In this document: positions 10,396-21,171 of the stretch, piece after piece
Layout of the letters: each line of letters opens with the position of its first letter
Position numbering within the stretch: position 1 is the first letter of the stretch
NCBI GenBank assembly: GCA_029215795.1
Contig: JARDYH010000007.1
Coordinates: 79,743,763-79,807,762 of the forward strand
Direction: 5' to 3'
DNA from: Anniella stebbinsi
Lineage: Eukaryota; Chordata; Lepidosauria; Squamata; Anniellidae
DNA length: 64,000 bases
Notes under the pieces: generated by a model
Told to the model about the DNA's origin: nothing
The model's database searches: none
What the model saw: only the letters and a program-made list of their open reading frames with translations
Program-made: the position numbers and the translations under genes

Positions 10396-11291
10396 TTTTT
10401 CTTTTTTTTTTGGCCTTTCAATCATTTTTTTTTATTGTATAATTTTTATTAATTTTTCAACAAAACAAAACAAACATACACATAATACATAATATATAAA
10501 CAAACTAACTCCCTCGACTACCCCCGTGCACCCCCCCCCGAGACCTACTCACATTCATCCATCATCCTTCCAGAATTTTAATGATTCTTTTGAAGGCGAT
10601 TGTCCCTTTCCCGATCTTAAAACATATTCCAAAAAGGGAGTCCATATATCTCCAAAATCACTCTTACTGGACATTCCCCTCATTATTTTCATTTTACATG
10701 TCAACATATCATTCAATGCTATATCCCAAATTTCTTTATACCAATCTTCTATTTTATAACTTCGTTGCCCTTTCCAATTTTTAGCAATCATTATTCTAAC
10801 GGGTGCCAGGAGCTTGTTTACCAATTCTCTATTAATTATATGCTTATTCCTACTATCCCATATTGCTAGTAGAGCTAACTTCGGGTTTAATTCCAATTTA
10901 CTTCCAATTATATCACTTATTTCTTTAAAAACCCTTTCCCAGAATTTTTGTACTTGTTCACAGCTCCACCACATATGAAAATAGGTCCCAACCTCCTGAC
11001 ATCCCCTCCAACAGTTCTTGGACACTTTTTTATCAATCTGGTGAAATCTTACAGGTGTTAGATACCATCTCCAAACTGTCTTATAATAGTTCTCCTTAAT
11101 TCTAATCTACAATAATTTCAACATTCTTACATTCCATATCCTCCCCCAATTATCTTCATTGATTTTTTCCCTTAGATCTTCTTCCCATACCTCTTTTATA
11201 ACCTTAAGTGAGTCCTGAAATTCCTCCTCTATTAATATTTTATATATCTCGCTAGTGAGTCCTTTCTTAGCTCTGGCTTCATCTTTTTTTA
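10396..11291 (-). mobile_element. 5'-truncated L1 LINE, ORF2 C-terminus (reverse)
   Basis: On the reverse strand the frame 11,025-10,555 reads MSKNCWRGCQEVGTYFHMWW, then SCEQVQKFWERVFKEI, the Cys/His-containing C-terminal region typical of L1 ORF2 (CWxC...G.xxHMWWxC). Upstream, the same strand gives KVIKEVWEEDLREKINEDNW and ENYYKTVWRWYLTPVRFHQI, with one in-frame TAG between. The poly-A side is the T-rich tract at 10,396-10,445. The insert is 896 bp, flanked by the 15-bp duplication. It is inactive. Confidence 0.9.
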
Positions 11292-11306
11292 TACAGAAAA
11301 CCTTCT

Positions 11307-11490
11307 GAAACTGGGCCTACCAAAGTACATCCACACCAACATCCAAAACGCAGTCATACTTAAAAAATGCTTAATTGTCAGGAAATTCTTGAATCTGTAA
11401 AAGACAGCATGATTTGGCAAAGCCCGTCATGTTCGTCTAGAAAAACTGCCACGAGCGAGAAAGAGATATAATAACAATAAATCCAATGCA
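11307..11490 (+). pseudogene. Non-LTR retrotransposon 3' coding end, 3' segment and UTR
   Basis: Continuing in frame from the segment ending 10,395, this reads LKLGLPKYIHTNIQNAVILK, then KCLIVRKFLNL and TAA at 11,398-11,400. The frame runs across the L1 insertion point without loss once one target-duplication copy is discounted, so the LINE end predates the L1. The following approx. 90 bp (CAGCATGATTTGGCAAAGCC...) is taken as 3' UTR; its end is uncertain. Confidence 0.65.
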
Positions 11491-12985
11491 TAAACAGAGG
11501 TTCAGACTATTCCCCAAAGACCTACTGGAACAAAAATGTTTTTGCCTGCCTCCAGAAACATAGCAAGGGTGGTAGTTGCATTTATTTTAATGTGAATATT
11601 TATTTGCTATGGCAGGAGAAAATACAGGCAACTGGAAAACCCAAAACTTTTAGTTGGCACTTTTCCATACCTTTTCATTTTCTTATGCAAACACACCCAC
11701 CCAAGGGATGTCTGTTTAAGTGTGATTGATTTCTGCAGTGTTTCTGATCCGGCAAGCAGGGGTGGACTGTGATGGTGTTTTTGGAGTCTGGGAAGTTTTT
11801 GCACAAAAGATGGACTTGAGAAAATGTGTTTTTGCACAAAAGGCAGCCTTGCACATAGTGTCAGTTTTATCCTCTCCACACATTTAGCTCAGAAGAGCCA
11901 TATTCCATATGCTGGGGAAGTGAAACTGACAAGGATATTTACAAGAGGAGAATATGCCTCTATGGGGCTACACAGCAGACAGACGCCCCTGCATTTGTGC
12001 ACAGTTGCGCAAGAATGGCAATATTATTTGTCCACATTTTTAAAAGTCACGTAAATAACTATCTGCTTGAGGATGGTTTTTGCACACATATCGCTTGGCT
12101 CGAGACCACTTTTGCGCAAATAACAATTTGCTTGAGGATGCCTTTTGCACAGATTGCTTTACTTAAAATAACCAGGAAATTCATGAATTCGCTCTATCTG
12201 TGACACATCAAGCTGGCATCCACAGAGGAGAATGGAATGAAATCCGGGGGGCTGAGCCAGGGAAAGCCCATCAAGCTCCACCCTCCGAACTGGAATCCTC
12301 CAACATCCCTATCTTCCCCCACCTCAATCTGGTAGCTCCATCTCCTGTCCACTCTTGAGTTTGAAACAGGAGAATCCCCTTTCAGTCTTAGCTCCTGCCT
12401 TCCCTTCGGAATTCCTCTAAGCTCAGCTTAGAGTCATTCATCTGCTGCATTCTCCTTAGCCATGCCAGCAATTCAAGTATTAAGCATCTCATTCACTCTG
12501 TACCTCTCCACTGTGACAGTGTTTACTTTGCCAGATTCAGTGGGCTGAATAGCAAAGAGAAGTAAAGAACTGGAAGCCCCATGGTAAAGTAATATTGTGC
12601 ATCTACCTTGTTCAGCCTGCTAAAACTGGCAAGCAACCACATGGTGAACCATTGGCGAAACAAAATGCTTGTTACTGGAATTTCTGAGGATAAAGTAGGG
12701 AATGAACTAAACTGAGCTGTCTTCTCTCTCTCTCTCCATCTCTCTCTCTCTCTCTCTCTCTGCAAGGGAAACAGAAATATCAGCTGTGGAGGAAAAAACA
12801 AAGACACAGACGGGAATTCAGAAGAAGGCAATTGCAAAGAGTATAGCTAAGTGGTAGCGAACATGGTGTGCATGCAGAAGTTGAATGCTCACCACCTCCA
12901 GGTAGGGTTGGAAAAATTCCTGCCTAAAATAATGGAAAGCCATGTCAGTTAATGTCAACAATACAGGGCTAGATAGGCTAAAAGT
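11491..12985. other. Unannotated stretch with a (TC)n tract
   Basis: A (TC)n microsatellite lies at about 12,722-12,763. Motifs TTTTTGCACAAA and TTGCTTGAGGATG recur several times between 11,800 and 12,140, a local degenerate repetition. No gene recognised. Confidence 0.45.
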
Positions 12986-12993
12986 CTGTCCAA

Positions 12994-13137
12994 GGTCAGA
13001 TCTACACCAAAGCAAGATATAGCACTATGAAAGCAGTACGAAAGCGGTATATAAAAGACAGGAGCCACACTACTGCCTTATAGTGGTATTGAAGTGGACT
13101 GACAATTGTTGGGGCCCATAGACACATGCCATATACT
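12994..13137. mobile_element. Palindromic element with GATCTACACC terminus, truncated
   Basis: Begins GGTCAGATCTACACCAAAGC and continues GATATAGCACTATGAAAGC, then CAGGAGCCACACTACTGCC and GGGGCCCATAGACACATGCC. The same words in both orientations occur in the complete-looking copies at 35,644-35,895 and 47,161-47,366. The right half is missing; the sequence is cut where the hAT-like MITE at 13,138 starts. Confidence 0.75.
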
Positions 13138-13457
13138 TAGGCTGACCATATGAAAAGGAGGACAGGGCTCATGTAACTTTAATTGTTGTAGAGAAAAGGG
13201 AATTTCAGCCAGTGTTATTTGTATGCAATTAGTTCCTGGTGAAATTCCCTCTTCATCACAACAGTTAAAGTTGCAGGCACAATACTAGAGTGGCCATATA
13301 CAAGAGAAGGCTGGGCCCCTGCAACTTTAACCGTTGGGATGAAGAGGGAATTTCACCAGGAACTAATTGCATACAAATGACACCGGCTGAAATTCCCTTT
13401 TCTCTACAACTGTTAAAGTTACATGAGCCCTGTCCTCCTTTTCATATGGTCAGCCTA
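13138..13457 (+). mobile_element. Family A hAT-like palindromic MITE, copy 1
   Basis: TAGGCTGACCATATGAAAAG at the left is matched by its complement at the right end, GGTCAGCCTA. The arms pair almost throughout (CTTTAA, AGAAAAGGGAATTTCAGCC, TTTGTATGCAATTAGT, GTGAAATTCCC), with a loop holding ACTAGAGTGGCCATATAC. About 320 bp with no coding capacity. Strand is defined by the loop. No clean 8-bp duplication is visible at this copy. Confidence 0.88.
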
Positions 13458-13489
13458 CTTAATATAAGGCAGCTTGGTACACTTCTATG

Positions 13490-13746
13490 GAAGAAGGAGG
13501 GAGGCATTCCCTGGTGATGAGGAAGAGATCTGGAACCAGATAAAGTCTGTTCCTGACTGTTAGAGCAATATGACAATGGAACCAATGACCTAGGGAGGTG
13601 GTGGGCTCTCCCACACTAGAGGCATTCAAGAGGCAGCTGGACAATCATCTGTCAGGCATGCTTTAAGGTAGATTCCTGCACTGAGCAAGGGGTTGGACTT
13701 GATGACCTTATAGGCTCCTTCCAACTCTACTATTCTATAATTCTAT
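13490..13746 (+). mobile_element. CR1 LINE 3' end
   Basis: CTAGGGAGGTGGTGGGCTCTC, GAGGCATTCAAGAGGCAGCT, GGACTTGATGACCTTATAGG and CCTTCCAACTCTACTATTCT are the standard vertebrate CR1 3' UTR words. It ends in the CR1 tail repeat ATTCTATAATTCTATGG. 5' truncated. Confidence 0.9.
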
Positions 13747-13954
13747 GGCTTGTGCCAATGGGAAAATTGCACCAAACAAACAGCAATCAAATGTGAAAGT
13801 TGTACAAACATTCTCAAATTCGCACAGCCTCCCCCCACAAGACTAAAGTGGAGCTGAGACTGCCTTAAGAATTATTTTTGTAAGCCACCTTGAGGGGCTC
13901 TTTTGGCTAAAGGGTGGGACAAACGTACTACAATAAAATGAAAATAAATAATAA

Positions 13955-14080
13955 ATGGGAAAAGTTGCACTAATTGAATGTGAGCGCATGTTTGGTAATT
14001 TGCAAACATTTTGTCAGACATGTTTCTGTCCTCGCGCTCACATTTGGACTTTGCAACCAGAAACGGAATTCTCATACATG
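13955..14080 (-). repeat. Copy of an unclassified repeat with GCTCACATT...GTGCAACTTT words (reverse)
   Basis: On the reverse strand it reads GCGCTCACATTCAATTAGTG then CAACTTTTCCC, matching GGGCTCACATTCGATTCGTG then CAACTTTCCC at 39,590 and a weaker version at 31,105. It is part of a dispersed family whose other copies end CACCCATCC(C)TA. Confidence 0.55.
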
Positions 14081-14356
14081 CCTACAGATCAAAAGTCTAG
14101 GGTTGTCACGAAACCTTATAAAATTACCCTGTTCAGAATACAAACATCTCCCCCTTATGAAGTGGGATCTCTTTTCCTCAAAATTCGTCTGCTGCTGGGT
14201 CAGTTGTTACAACTTTCGTTAAAAGCAAGTAAAAGAGGTAAGAGAGGAAAGTTGTATTTGTATTTGGAAATCCCATATTCAAGTTTAGAGGAGAATCCCA
14301 GGTGATAAGCCCAATAAGCCCTTTAGGCTGTGGGCCTCTATGACATGTTGATACAT

Positions 14357-14391
<35 letters not shown>
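14357..14391. repeat. (TA)n microsatellite
   Basis: About 17 TA units; can form a hairpin. Confidence 0.95.
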
Positions 14392-14392
<1 letters not shown>

Positions 14393-14699
14393 TAGAACAG
14401 TAACCTTGCTTCTTTTTGCAGAGCTCAGAATCTCATTCCTTTCCATGCATGGCAGACTGCTAGTCTTTGACAATAACTAGTGATCCTTAATTGCTTCTAA
14501 TTACAACTTTCTTTGCTGTATGCCTCCTAAGCTGAGTACAGGAGCTGTTTCATATTTAAATAGCATTATAACTGAAGTACTCTCAAGAGGAGTGTGTTGG
14601 TCTTCCAAGACTGAGTTTTGATTCTCTGCACCACTAATTAGATCAGGAAAACAACTGAGAAGATGCACGTGAAGGGTTTGTTGAAGTTGTTAACAAGAA

Positions 14700-15300
14700 C
14701 TATATTTTCAAAACAATTAATGGAGGCACAGCCGTGCCTCCATTGTTAAGGGCCGTCAGTAAAAAACACATTCCGCCATGTTAAAGTGATAATGGGGGGG
14801 GGGGTCATTCTAACAGCCATAAAATCGAAAATGTTTCATCAACCTTTCTGAAATTTACAGGTGCCAGAAAGAAATGTTTGTTTTACATTACCTGAAAATT
14901 TCAAGAAGATTGGTGAAAGATTGAGGGAAGGAGAGCAGTTTAAGGTAGAAAAGGAATACAAACCTGTCTCCCTGCTTTTGTAAAATTTACTTCCGGGTTG
15001 CTACTTTTTGTGCTCACAATTTGCATAATTTCTAGAGCCTTATTAAGTAATCCAGTGGTGGGGTCTTCTTCCTCCTTGACTGTAGTTGACAGAAAGCTTT
15101 CCGTTTTTTAAAAAATTCCCTTCGGTTGACTTTTAAGGACTATTTTAACCTCTCATTCAAATCAATGAGGCGGCCATCTTCCCTCATAACGCGACACACT
15201 CTCCCCCCTCCCTACTGCCTTAGAATGTGGGGTGGGTGAGTGAAATGGCGCTGCCTCTAGCACAGACCTTTTGAGTGAAGAAGAAGAAGAGTTTCTCTTT
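14700..15300. other. Unclassified stretch with perfect short hairpin; possible old DNA element
   Basis: AATGGAGGCAC at 14,719 pairs with GTGCCTCCATT around AGCC, an 11-bp stem. Following text (TTCTGAAATTTACAGGTGCC, GAAAATTTCAAGAAGATTGG) faintly resembles the GAAATTTCAGAAA monomer of the giant foldback at 53.6 kb. I do not recognise a family and the boundaries are arbitrary. Confidence 0.35.
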
Positions 15301-15929
15301 TCTCTTCTGGAACATGCATTCCTTTGGCTCTGAGAGTATTTTGGGCTATCTTCATAAGGCCAGTTTGCTCTTTTGCTCCCTGGTGAAGCAGGGTGTGGTT
15401 TCTCTGGATCCATGATAACCTGGTCTTCAGATCTCTCCTGGGAATAGGTGGCTATACCTTTCTTTCTATTCCCCCCCACCCCATACACACACAGTGCTCC
15501 TTCCCTCTTTTCTAAGAGTTTGGTCCATACTGCTATAAGTTGAAAGCTTCAAACACTTCATTTAATTAGTTTGGGCCGGTGTTAAGTTTTAAGTACAACA
15601 TTGAAACCTTTCAAAGTGCTTCTGGGCCTACAATATTGGTTTCAGCCTAGTCACCCTGTTTTTCTAATAAGGTTTAGAAACAGTTGAGCTGTCGTTTATT
15701 TTGCATAGTGTACACACATGGATTTTCTTTCTAATCCTTGCAGTCTACACTGGCTCCTTCCTTGATGTGTTTTTGGATGCAGACAAACCCTTTTTTGTTC
15801 CAGCAGGCCTTTGGCAAATAATCTGGACCTCTGTCTATACCTTTGACTTTTAAATTGTTATGTATTTAAAATGTTTTAAATGCTTTAATATTGAAAAGTA
15901 TTTAATTATATTTTTAACTTTTGTATATT
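15301..15929. other. No recognised feature
   Basis: Nothing identifiable. The reverse open frame at 15,162-15,488 (108 codons) has no recognisable domain. Confidence 0.4.
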
Positions 15930-16145
15930 TAGGCTGACCATATGAAAAGGAGGACAGGGCACATGTAACTTTAACAGTTGTAGAGAAAAGGGAATTTCAG
16001 CCAGTGTCATTTGTATGCAATTAGTCCCTGGTGAAATTCCCTCTTCATCACAACAGTTAAAGTTGCAGGCACTATACTAGAGTGACCATATACAACTGTT
16101 GTGATGAAGAGGGAATTTCACCAGGAACTAATTGCATACAAATGA
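15930..16145 (+). mobile_element. Family A MITE, copy 2, internally deleted and 3' truncated
   Basis: Starts TAGGCTGACCATATGAAAAG. The left arm is intact, and the loop ACTATACTAGAGTGACCATA is followed directly by CAACTGTTGTGATGAAGAGG, missing the AAAAGAAGGCAGGGCCC part. The copy ends at CATACAAATGA with the outer right arm gone. Confidence 0.88.
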
Positions 16146-16408
16146 ATCTGTAGAGCCTTAACATTGTTTTTGTAAACTGTAGGTTTTTTGTTTAATGGAT
16201 AATAATTATAATCCAGCGATTGTTAAACAACACATGTTGGAAACCTGTTGTGTTTCAGTAGGGATGAATGAATCAATCTTTTTCCAGTCCATGACAGTTC
16301 CACAAATATTCAATCATATGTCTGTTCCATCCATTTTCCACAGCAATCTGTGAATTTACTGTTTTTAAAAAATATATGCACAGAAATTCATGTTTATTTT
16401 CATATGCA

Positions 16409-16830
16409 TAGGGTGACCACATTTGGGAAACCAAAAAAGAGGACCCTCAGTGGGGTGGGGGGGGGTGGGAAAGTGGCTTTCCGGGGCCTCTGGAAAGCAT
16501 GTCATTCACCCCCACTGCTTTAAAGGCCCCAATTGGAGCGGAGGAGGGGAAAGTGTGTCATTCCCGCCCTCCACTGCTCCAATCGGGTCCTTTTCTATAA
16601 TGTCCAGGAATGACATACTTTCCCCTGTAAGGTCCTGATTGGAGCAGTGGGAGGGAAATAACCCACCTCCAGAAAGCTCGTCATTCCCTCCAACCACGTT
16701 AATGTGGCCTTAAAGGGGAAAGCTTGTCTTTCCAGGACATTATAGAAAATTACAGAAAATCCCCCCTGACACCCAGGATAGAACAAAAACCAGGACAAAT
16801 CCGGGGAAATCCTGACAGTTGGTCCCCCTA
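16409..16830 (+). mobile_element. Family B hAT-like MITE, copy 1, perfect 8-bp TSD
   Basis: Ends TAGGGTGACCACATTTGGG and GACAGTTGGTCCCCCTA. Flanked by CATATGCA on both sides (16,401-16,408 and 16,831-16,838). The interior contains CCAAAAAAGAGGACC near the left end, CCAGGACAAATCCGGGGAAA near the right end and several inverted GGAGCAGTGG/CCACTGCTCC words. 422 bp, non-coding. A second copy is at 22,257. Confidence 0.9.
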
Positions 16831-16904
16831 CATATGCAATTTTCCCCAACATACACATTTTGCACACAACCTTCCCTAACATATGGTGTACAAAATTCAT
16901 TAGA

Positions 16905-17500
16905 ACAACAAGTAAGATTGAAATAAAAATCCCCAATCAAATCAAATTAAAATATAACAAAGCTAGGCCTTAAAATAAGCAAATGGCTTCCTTAAACAAT
17001 TGTGTTTTCAACAGGCACTAGAACACCATCCGTATTGGAATGTGTCATATGTGTTCTAGTGGGGAGATAATTCCAAAAGTGGGGCATGACACCCAAAAGG
17101 CCCTCCCCTGGTTGCTGTCGTATGTACATGTGCAGGTGATGGGATAAGCAGGAAGGTCTGATCTGTAGAACTCAATGAATGGGCAGGTTGATATGGGAGA
17201 AGGTACTACCTCAGGTAATATCGGCCATATATGTCAATAGTATCACCTTGAACTTGGCCCAGTAACATATTGGCAGCCAGTACAGTATTTGAGTGAAAGT
17301 GGGACATGTTTATGGGAGGCTGCCCCACTCAGAATCTTTGCTGCTAGGTTTTGCACTAGTTGCAGTTTCTGGACCAGTCTCATGGGAAGCCCCACACAGA
17401 GTGCATTGCATCAGTCCAGTCTTGAAGTTACCAATGCATGGATCACTGTGGCCAGTCTATCCCTATCCAGGAACAGCCATAGTTGGCGTACTAACTGAAG
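16905..17500 (-). mobile_element. L2-like LINE fragment (reverse)
   Basis: Reverse-strand similarity to a LINE region common in squamates, read from CAGTAACATATTGGCAGCCAGTACA, GCTAGGTTTTGCACTAGTTGCAGTTTCTGG, GTGCATTGCATCAGTCCAGTC and GATCACTGTGGCCAGTCTATCC. All coding frames are broken. Family call by recall of similar sequence; boundaries approximate. Confidence 0.6.
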
Positions 17501-17510
17501 TGAATATGTT

Positions 17511-17534
17511 GTTGTTGTTGTTATTATTATTATT

Positions 17535-17567
<33 letters not shown>
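17511..17567. repeat. (GTT)n(ATT)n(ATC)n compound microsatellite
   Basis: Three successive trinucleotide tracts. It is the tail of the reverse L2-like copy that follows. Confidence 0.9.
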
Positions 17568-18200
17568 TCTATGATGCCCAATAGCCAAAGTTCTCTGGGC
17601 ATTTACAACAATCCATAAGATAATAAAATACAGCATAAAAATATAAATGTGCAAACTTTACAGCAATTTAGACAGCTAAAAACAGTTTCAATAGAATACT
17701 AGTCATGTTTAGATGGCTGGCATAAATGCCCCATCATATGCCATTAAATGCCTGGGAGTAGAGGAGAGTCTTAACCTGTTGTCAAAAAAATGTCGATGTC
17801 AGCACTCAGCGGGCCTGAGTGGGGAGCTCATTCCATAGTTGGGGGGGGGCACCACTGAACAGGTTCTCTCCCATGTCGCCACCCTCCAAGCCTCCCTCGG
17901 AGGTGGCACTTGGAGGGGGGCAGACGTTGATTGTAGTGTCCAGGTATATTTGGGTTGGGAGAGGCATTCCATCAGGTAATACCATCCTGAGCCATGTAAG
18001 GCACTCACTGTAGTCACCAAGTCCACCAGGTTCTTCAGCGGCAGAGTTGGTTCAAGAGTACCCCCTAAACTATTAACCTGATCTTTCATGAGGAGTGCAG
18101 GCCCAATCATCCAGAGTATATAAACTGCCTAATCCCTGGACATGGGAACTGCCCATCTACAGAGCCTCTATCTTGTCAGGATTCAGCATAAGCTTATTGA
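17568..18200 (-). mobile_element. L2-like LINE 3' end (reverse)
   Basis: Starts at the tail with CCAATAGCCAAAGTTCTCTGGG, the complement of the conserved 3' stem, followed by ATTTACAA. Further on come GAGCTCATTCCATAGTTGGGG (complement of the LWN segment) and CATCCTGAGCCATGTAAGGC (complement of the ALHG segment). Frames are destroyed. It abuts the previous L2-like fragment through the microsatellite. Confidence 0.75.
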
Positions 18201-18276
18201 CATCCAATCCACCATTGACACAACTGAGTCAGTTGTTACAGAGAGATAGGGCTGAGTGTCATTCGGTGTCATCAAC

Positions 18277-18595
18277 TAGGGTGACCATATGAAAAGGAGG
18301 ACAGGGCTCCTGTATCTTTAACAGTTGCAAAGGACAGGGAATTTCAGCAGGTATCGTTCGTATGCATACAGAACCTGGTGAAATTTCCTCTTCATCCCAA
18401 CAGTTAAAGCTGCAGGAGCCCTGTCCTCTTGACCATGTACAAAAGAGGGCAAGGCTTCTGCAGCTTTAATTTTGTGATGATGAGGAAATTTCACCAGGTT
18501 CTGCATATATACAAATGACACCTGCTGAAATTCCATTTTCTATGAAACTGTTAAAGATACAGGAGCCCTGTCCTCCTTTTCATATGGTCAGCCTA
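18277..18595 (+). mobile_element. Family A MITE, copy 3, older subfamily, 7-bp flank repeat
   Basis: TAGGGTGACCATATGAAAAG at the left, CATATGGTCAGCCTA at the right. Flanks share CATCAAC (18,270-18,276 and 18,596-18,602), one short of the usual 8. It differs from the younger copies by CTCCTGTATCTTTAACAG and a more symmetrical loop (CCTGTCCTCTTGACCATG). Shares these traits with the copy at 40,591. Confidence 0.87.
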
Positions 18596-18698
18596 CATCA
18601 ACATCATGCCTGATGCAACAGCAGGACAGGAAAGTCTCATGACTTGAACACACCTGAAATTGACATGTACTGGAATAGGCAGATCTTTCCATCTCTAC

Positions 18699-19215
18699 TA
18701 GGGATGTGCACACCCAAAAATATCGTATTTTATCGTTATCGGAATTTTGCACCAAAAAAATTATCGTCTCCGATAATATCGTAAGTTAATCATATCATCT
18801 TCATGATAATTATTGGAAATCCAATGTTTAATTTTCAGCCTCATTGTGCCCTATAGAGCTGGTTGTTTTTTGAAAAAATGCCTATAACTTCTGTATTTTC
18901 AAAGTTACAGGCTTGAAACTTGGTCACAATGCTTATGAGGTATGCCTAAGAATGTATATGAAATTTGAGATCGATCCCTCCAACCCTCGATTTTATATGA
19001 ATTTATTAAAGAATGTTTAAGTTCTGACAGGTCAAAAGTTGCACGATCTTTGAAAAATTCATATAAAATACAAGAGTAGAGGGATTGATTTGAAATTTGG
19101 CACATATGTGTAGCAACATGTGCTAGACATGTGTATGAAATTTGAGACCAATCTCTCCAACCCTAGATTTTATATGAATTTCCTAAAGATCCTGCAACTT
19201 TTTGACAGGTCTGAC
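18699..19215. mobile_element. Foldback element remnant, TAGGGATGTGCACAC terminus
   Basis: Starts TAGGGATGTGCACACCC, then TATCG/GATAA subterminal words (ATCGTATTTTATCGTTATCG). The interior monomer begins CCTATAACTTCTGTATTTTC and contains GAAACTTGGTCACAATGC and TATGAAATTTGAGATCGATC, closely matching the element at 4704. Two to three degenerate monomer copies follow in both orientations. The right terminus is missing; the end is approximate. Confidence 0.75.
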
Positions 19216-19373
19216 CTCTAGTAATTCTTTGGAGCAATATGCAATAAAACAAATAATGTAAACAGTATATATGTTGAAGTACAAAATAAAATAACATTTA
19301 AAACTTTCAACAAACAAATATCCAGTTCTATCAATTGCTGCTTTTTACATGTTGCATGTTATTTTCTGGGTAA

Positions 19374-19409
<36 letters not shown>
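19374..19409. repeat. (GT)n microsatellite
   Basis: About 17 GT units. Confidence 0.95.
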
Positions 19410-19411
<2 letters not shown>

Positions 19412-19794
19412 TTCTCTGTGTGAAGAATTTGGACATTTTAAAGCCAATTGCAGGAGATGGCTGTCTCTGCTGAGCATGCAAAGATTTGTCAAAATTATTT
19501 GAGTGCCTTTAGCAGTCATCAATGAGAAGTCATGGAGGCTGGAAGACATCTCTAATGGCAACACTGGAGCAAATGTGACTTTTAAAATCTTTTTTAAAGG
19601 AGGGACAAAAAAAGATTTAGGGAACTGTAGACCACTCAGCCTCACTTAGATGCCAGTAAAAGATATTGGAAGAAAATATAATTCCCATGTGTGAACGCTC
19701 ACTATGAAATTATTTTTGGGGGGGGGGGGGAGAAGATCATGTAAAGCCAAATTAATCTTCCTCCTCTCATACAACTGGCAGTTATAGGACGAAG

Positions 19795-19905
19795 ATGGGG
19801 GATCTCCAGATGTTGTTGGACTACAGTTCCTATTATCTCTCATCATTGGTAATGCTGGCTAAGGTTGATTGGAGTTGTAGTCCACCAAGTCTGGACCCCC
19901 CCCAT
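19795..19905. repeat. Short palindromic interspersed repeat (CCAGATGTTGTTGGACTACA type)
   Basis: ATCTCCAGATGTTGTTGGAC and GGACTACAGTTCCTATTATC at the left are mirrored by GGAGTTGTAGTCCACCAAG then TCTGGA at the right. Similar words occur at 34,600-34,695, 32,815-32,905 and 44,605-44,765. Common in squamate sequence by my recollection; the class is unknown to me. Confidence 0.6.
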
Positions 19906-21170
19906 CCCTCATGTATGCATTAAAGAATGGATGCTTTGGGCTCATGGGGACCTGTAATTATCTCATTTATTGATTTTAGGTGGCACAATAGTATGGTATT
20001 GCATATAGTTTGGGAATCATTGTTCCATGTTGAATCAATCTCCAGAGCCAGATGAGTATTCAAGATATCACTATTACCCATATGTTAAAAAACAATGCTG
20101 GAGATGAATGTTAAAGTAGGTATCTTGCTCCTGGTGGGAAGTTATACTTAATCTCTTCCAATTCCATGGCCTTGATCCAGGGTCACTACAATTGACTTAA
20201 AATGCTACACAGCCGACACAGCCAGTGTGATGGGGCATAGTGGTTCCACAAGAAGAGTTAGACCACCTGACATTCTCAGGTGTTTTGGACAACACTTCAC
20301 TGCCACTTATTCATTGAAATGCAGAAAACCTGTTTCCAGGCACAGAACCCTTTGGGAGCATTTGTAATTCTACCTGTGTCTAGGTCCTGCTTGATGCCAA
20401 ATACGATAAGAACATGTGGCAAATCAAAATCAAGTTCCAAACAAAGCCAGTCAAATGATAGGTGAGTGGGAGGGAGGGTGCCAAAATTCTTCACAAGCTT
20501 TACAAGTGCAAGCAGACACTAGCCTGCTACATAAGCAAACACCTCCCCCCTTCTGTACCTTTGTTTCTCTCTTAGTGTTTTGAATGGGTGGATCAGACAT
20601 GACATTGCTTTACATTGGCTCTTACTTCTTCTTCTAATTATTTTCAGGAAAGAACATTAGAAAGCTCCTCTCTGTCACGGCTTGTAAAGGAGATAAATCC
20701 ACTAGCTTTAAACTACCTATTGTATTCTGCTCACCGACATTGATTAATCATACATTTGTCTGCCTGTTTATCTTGTAAGGTTATTTCAAAGGTGTCCTGG
20801 TACTGCTTTGTCCTTCTCTCAAAGGCTCCCCCATATCTGATATTTACTTCATTTGATGGAACTGCATAGTACAGGGATAATTAAAAAAAACACAAGACTT
20901 TGATGTGCAGGAATTGGGGTTCTCATTTTACAGATCTTCCGCATTGTACAATGGATATGGGGCATCATCCGGTTTTGCATGAAAGCACCCCTAAGGCCTA
21001 AAACAACTTTGCAGAGCTCTTTCTTAAAGCAGAGAAAGGGGGTGGCCGTTACAAAAATGGGATATGCTTGGATATGGCTTTTAAAGACTGAGAAGGAAGG
21101 CCAAATGTCCCTGCGATGAAAAACCTCTGCCAAGGCTGTACCATACCTGTCTGTAGAGAGGGTTTTACAG
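19906..21170. other. No recognised feature
   Basis: About 1.26 kb of unremarkable sequence, with no long open frames of note, no RNA gene and no repeat family I can name. Confidence 0.45.
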
Positions 21171-21171
21171 T

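Noticed and set aside
10295..10492. 65-codon frame MEVKELRQQEKVRI... as a small gene
   Set aside because: It is the tail end of the R2/R4-like LINE frame running into the T-rich end of the inserted L1.
13138..13457. TA-duplication (Tc1/mariner-like) interpretation of family A
   Set aside because: Several copies have perfect 8-bp duplications outside TAGG...CCTA, so the TA belongs to the terminus and a hAT-like assignment fits better.
17463..17654. Frame rich in Asp/Asn or Met/Ile runs
   Set aside because: It is the (ATC)n(ATT)n microsatellite translated.
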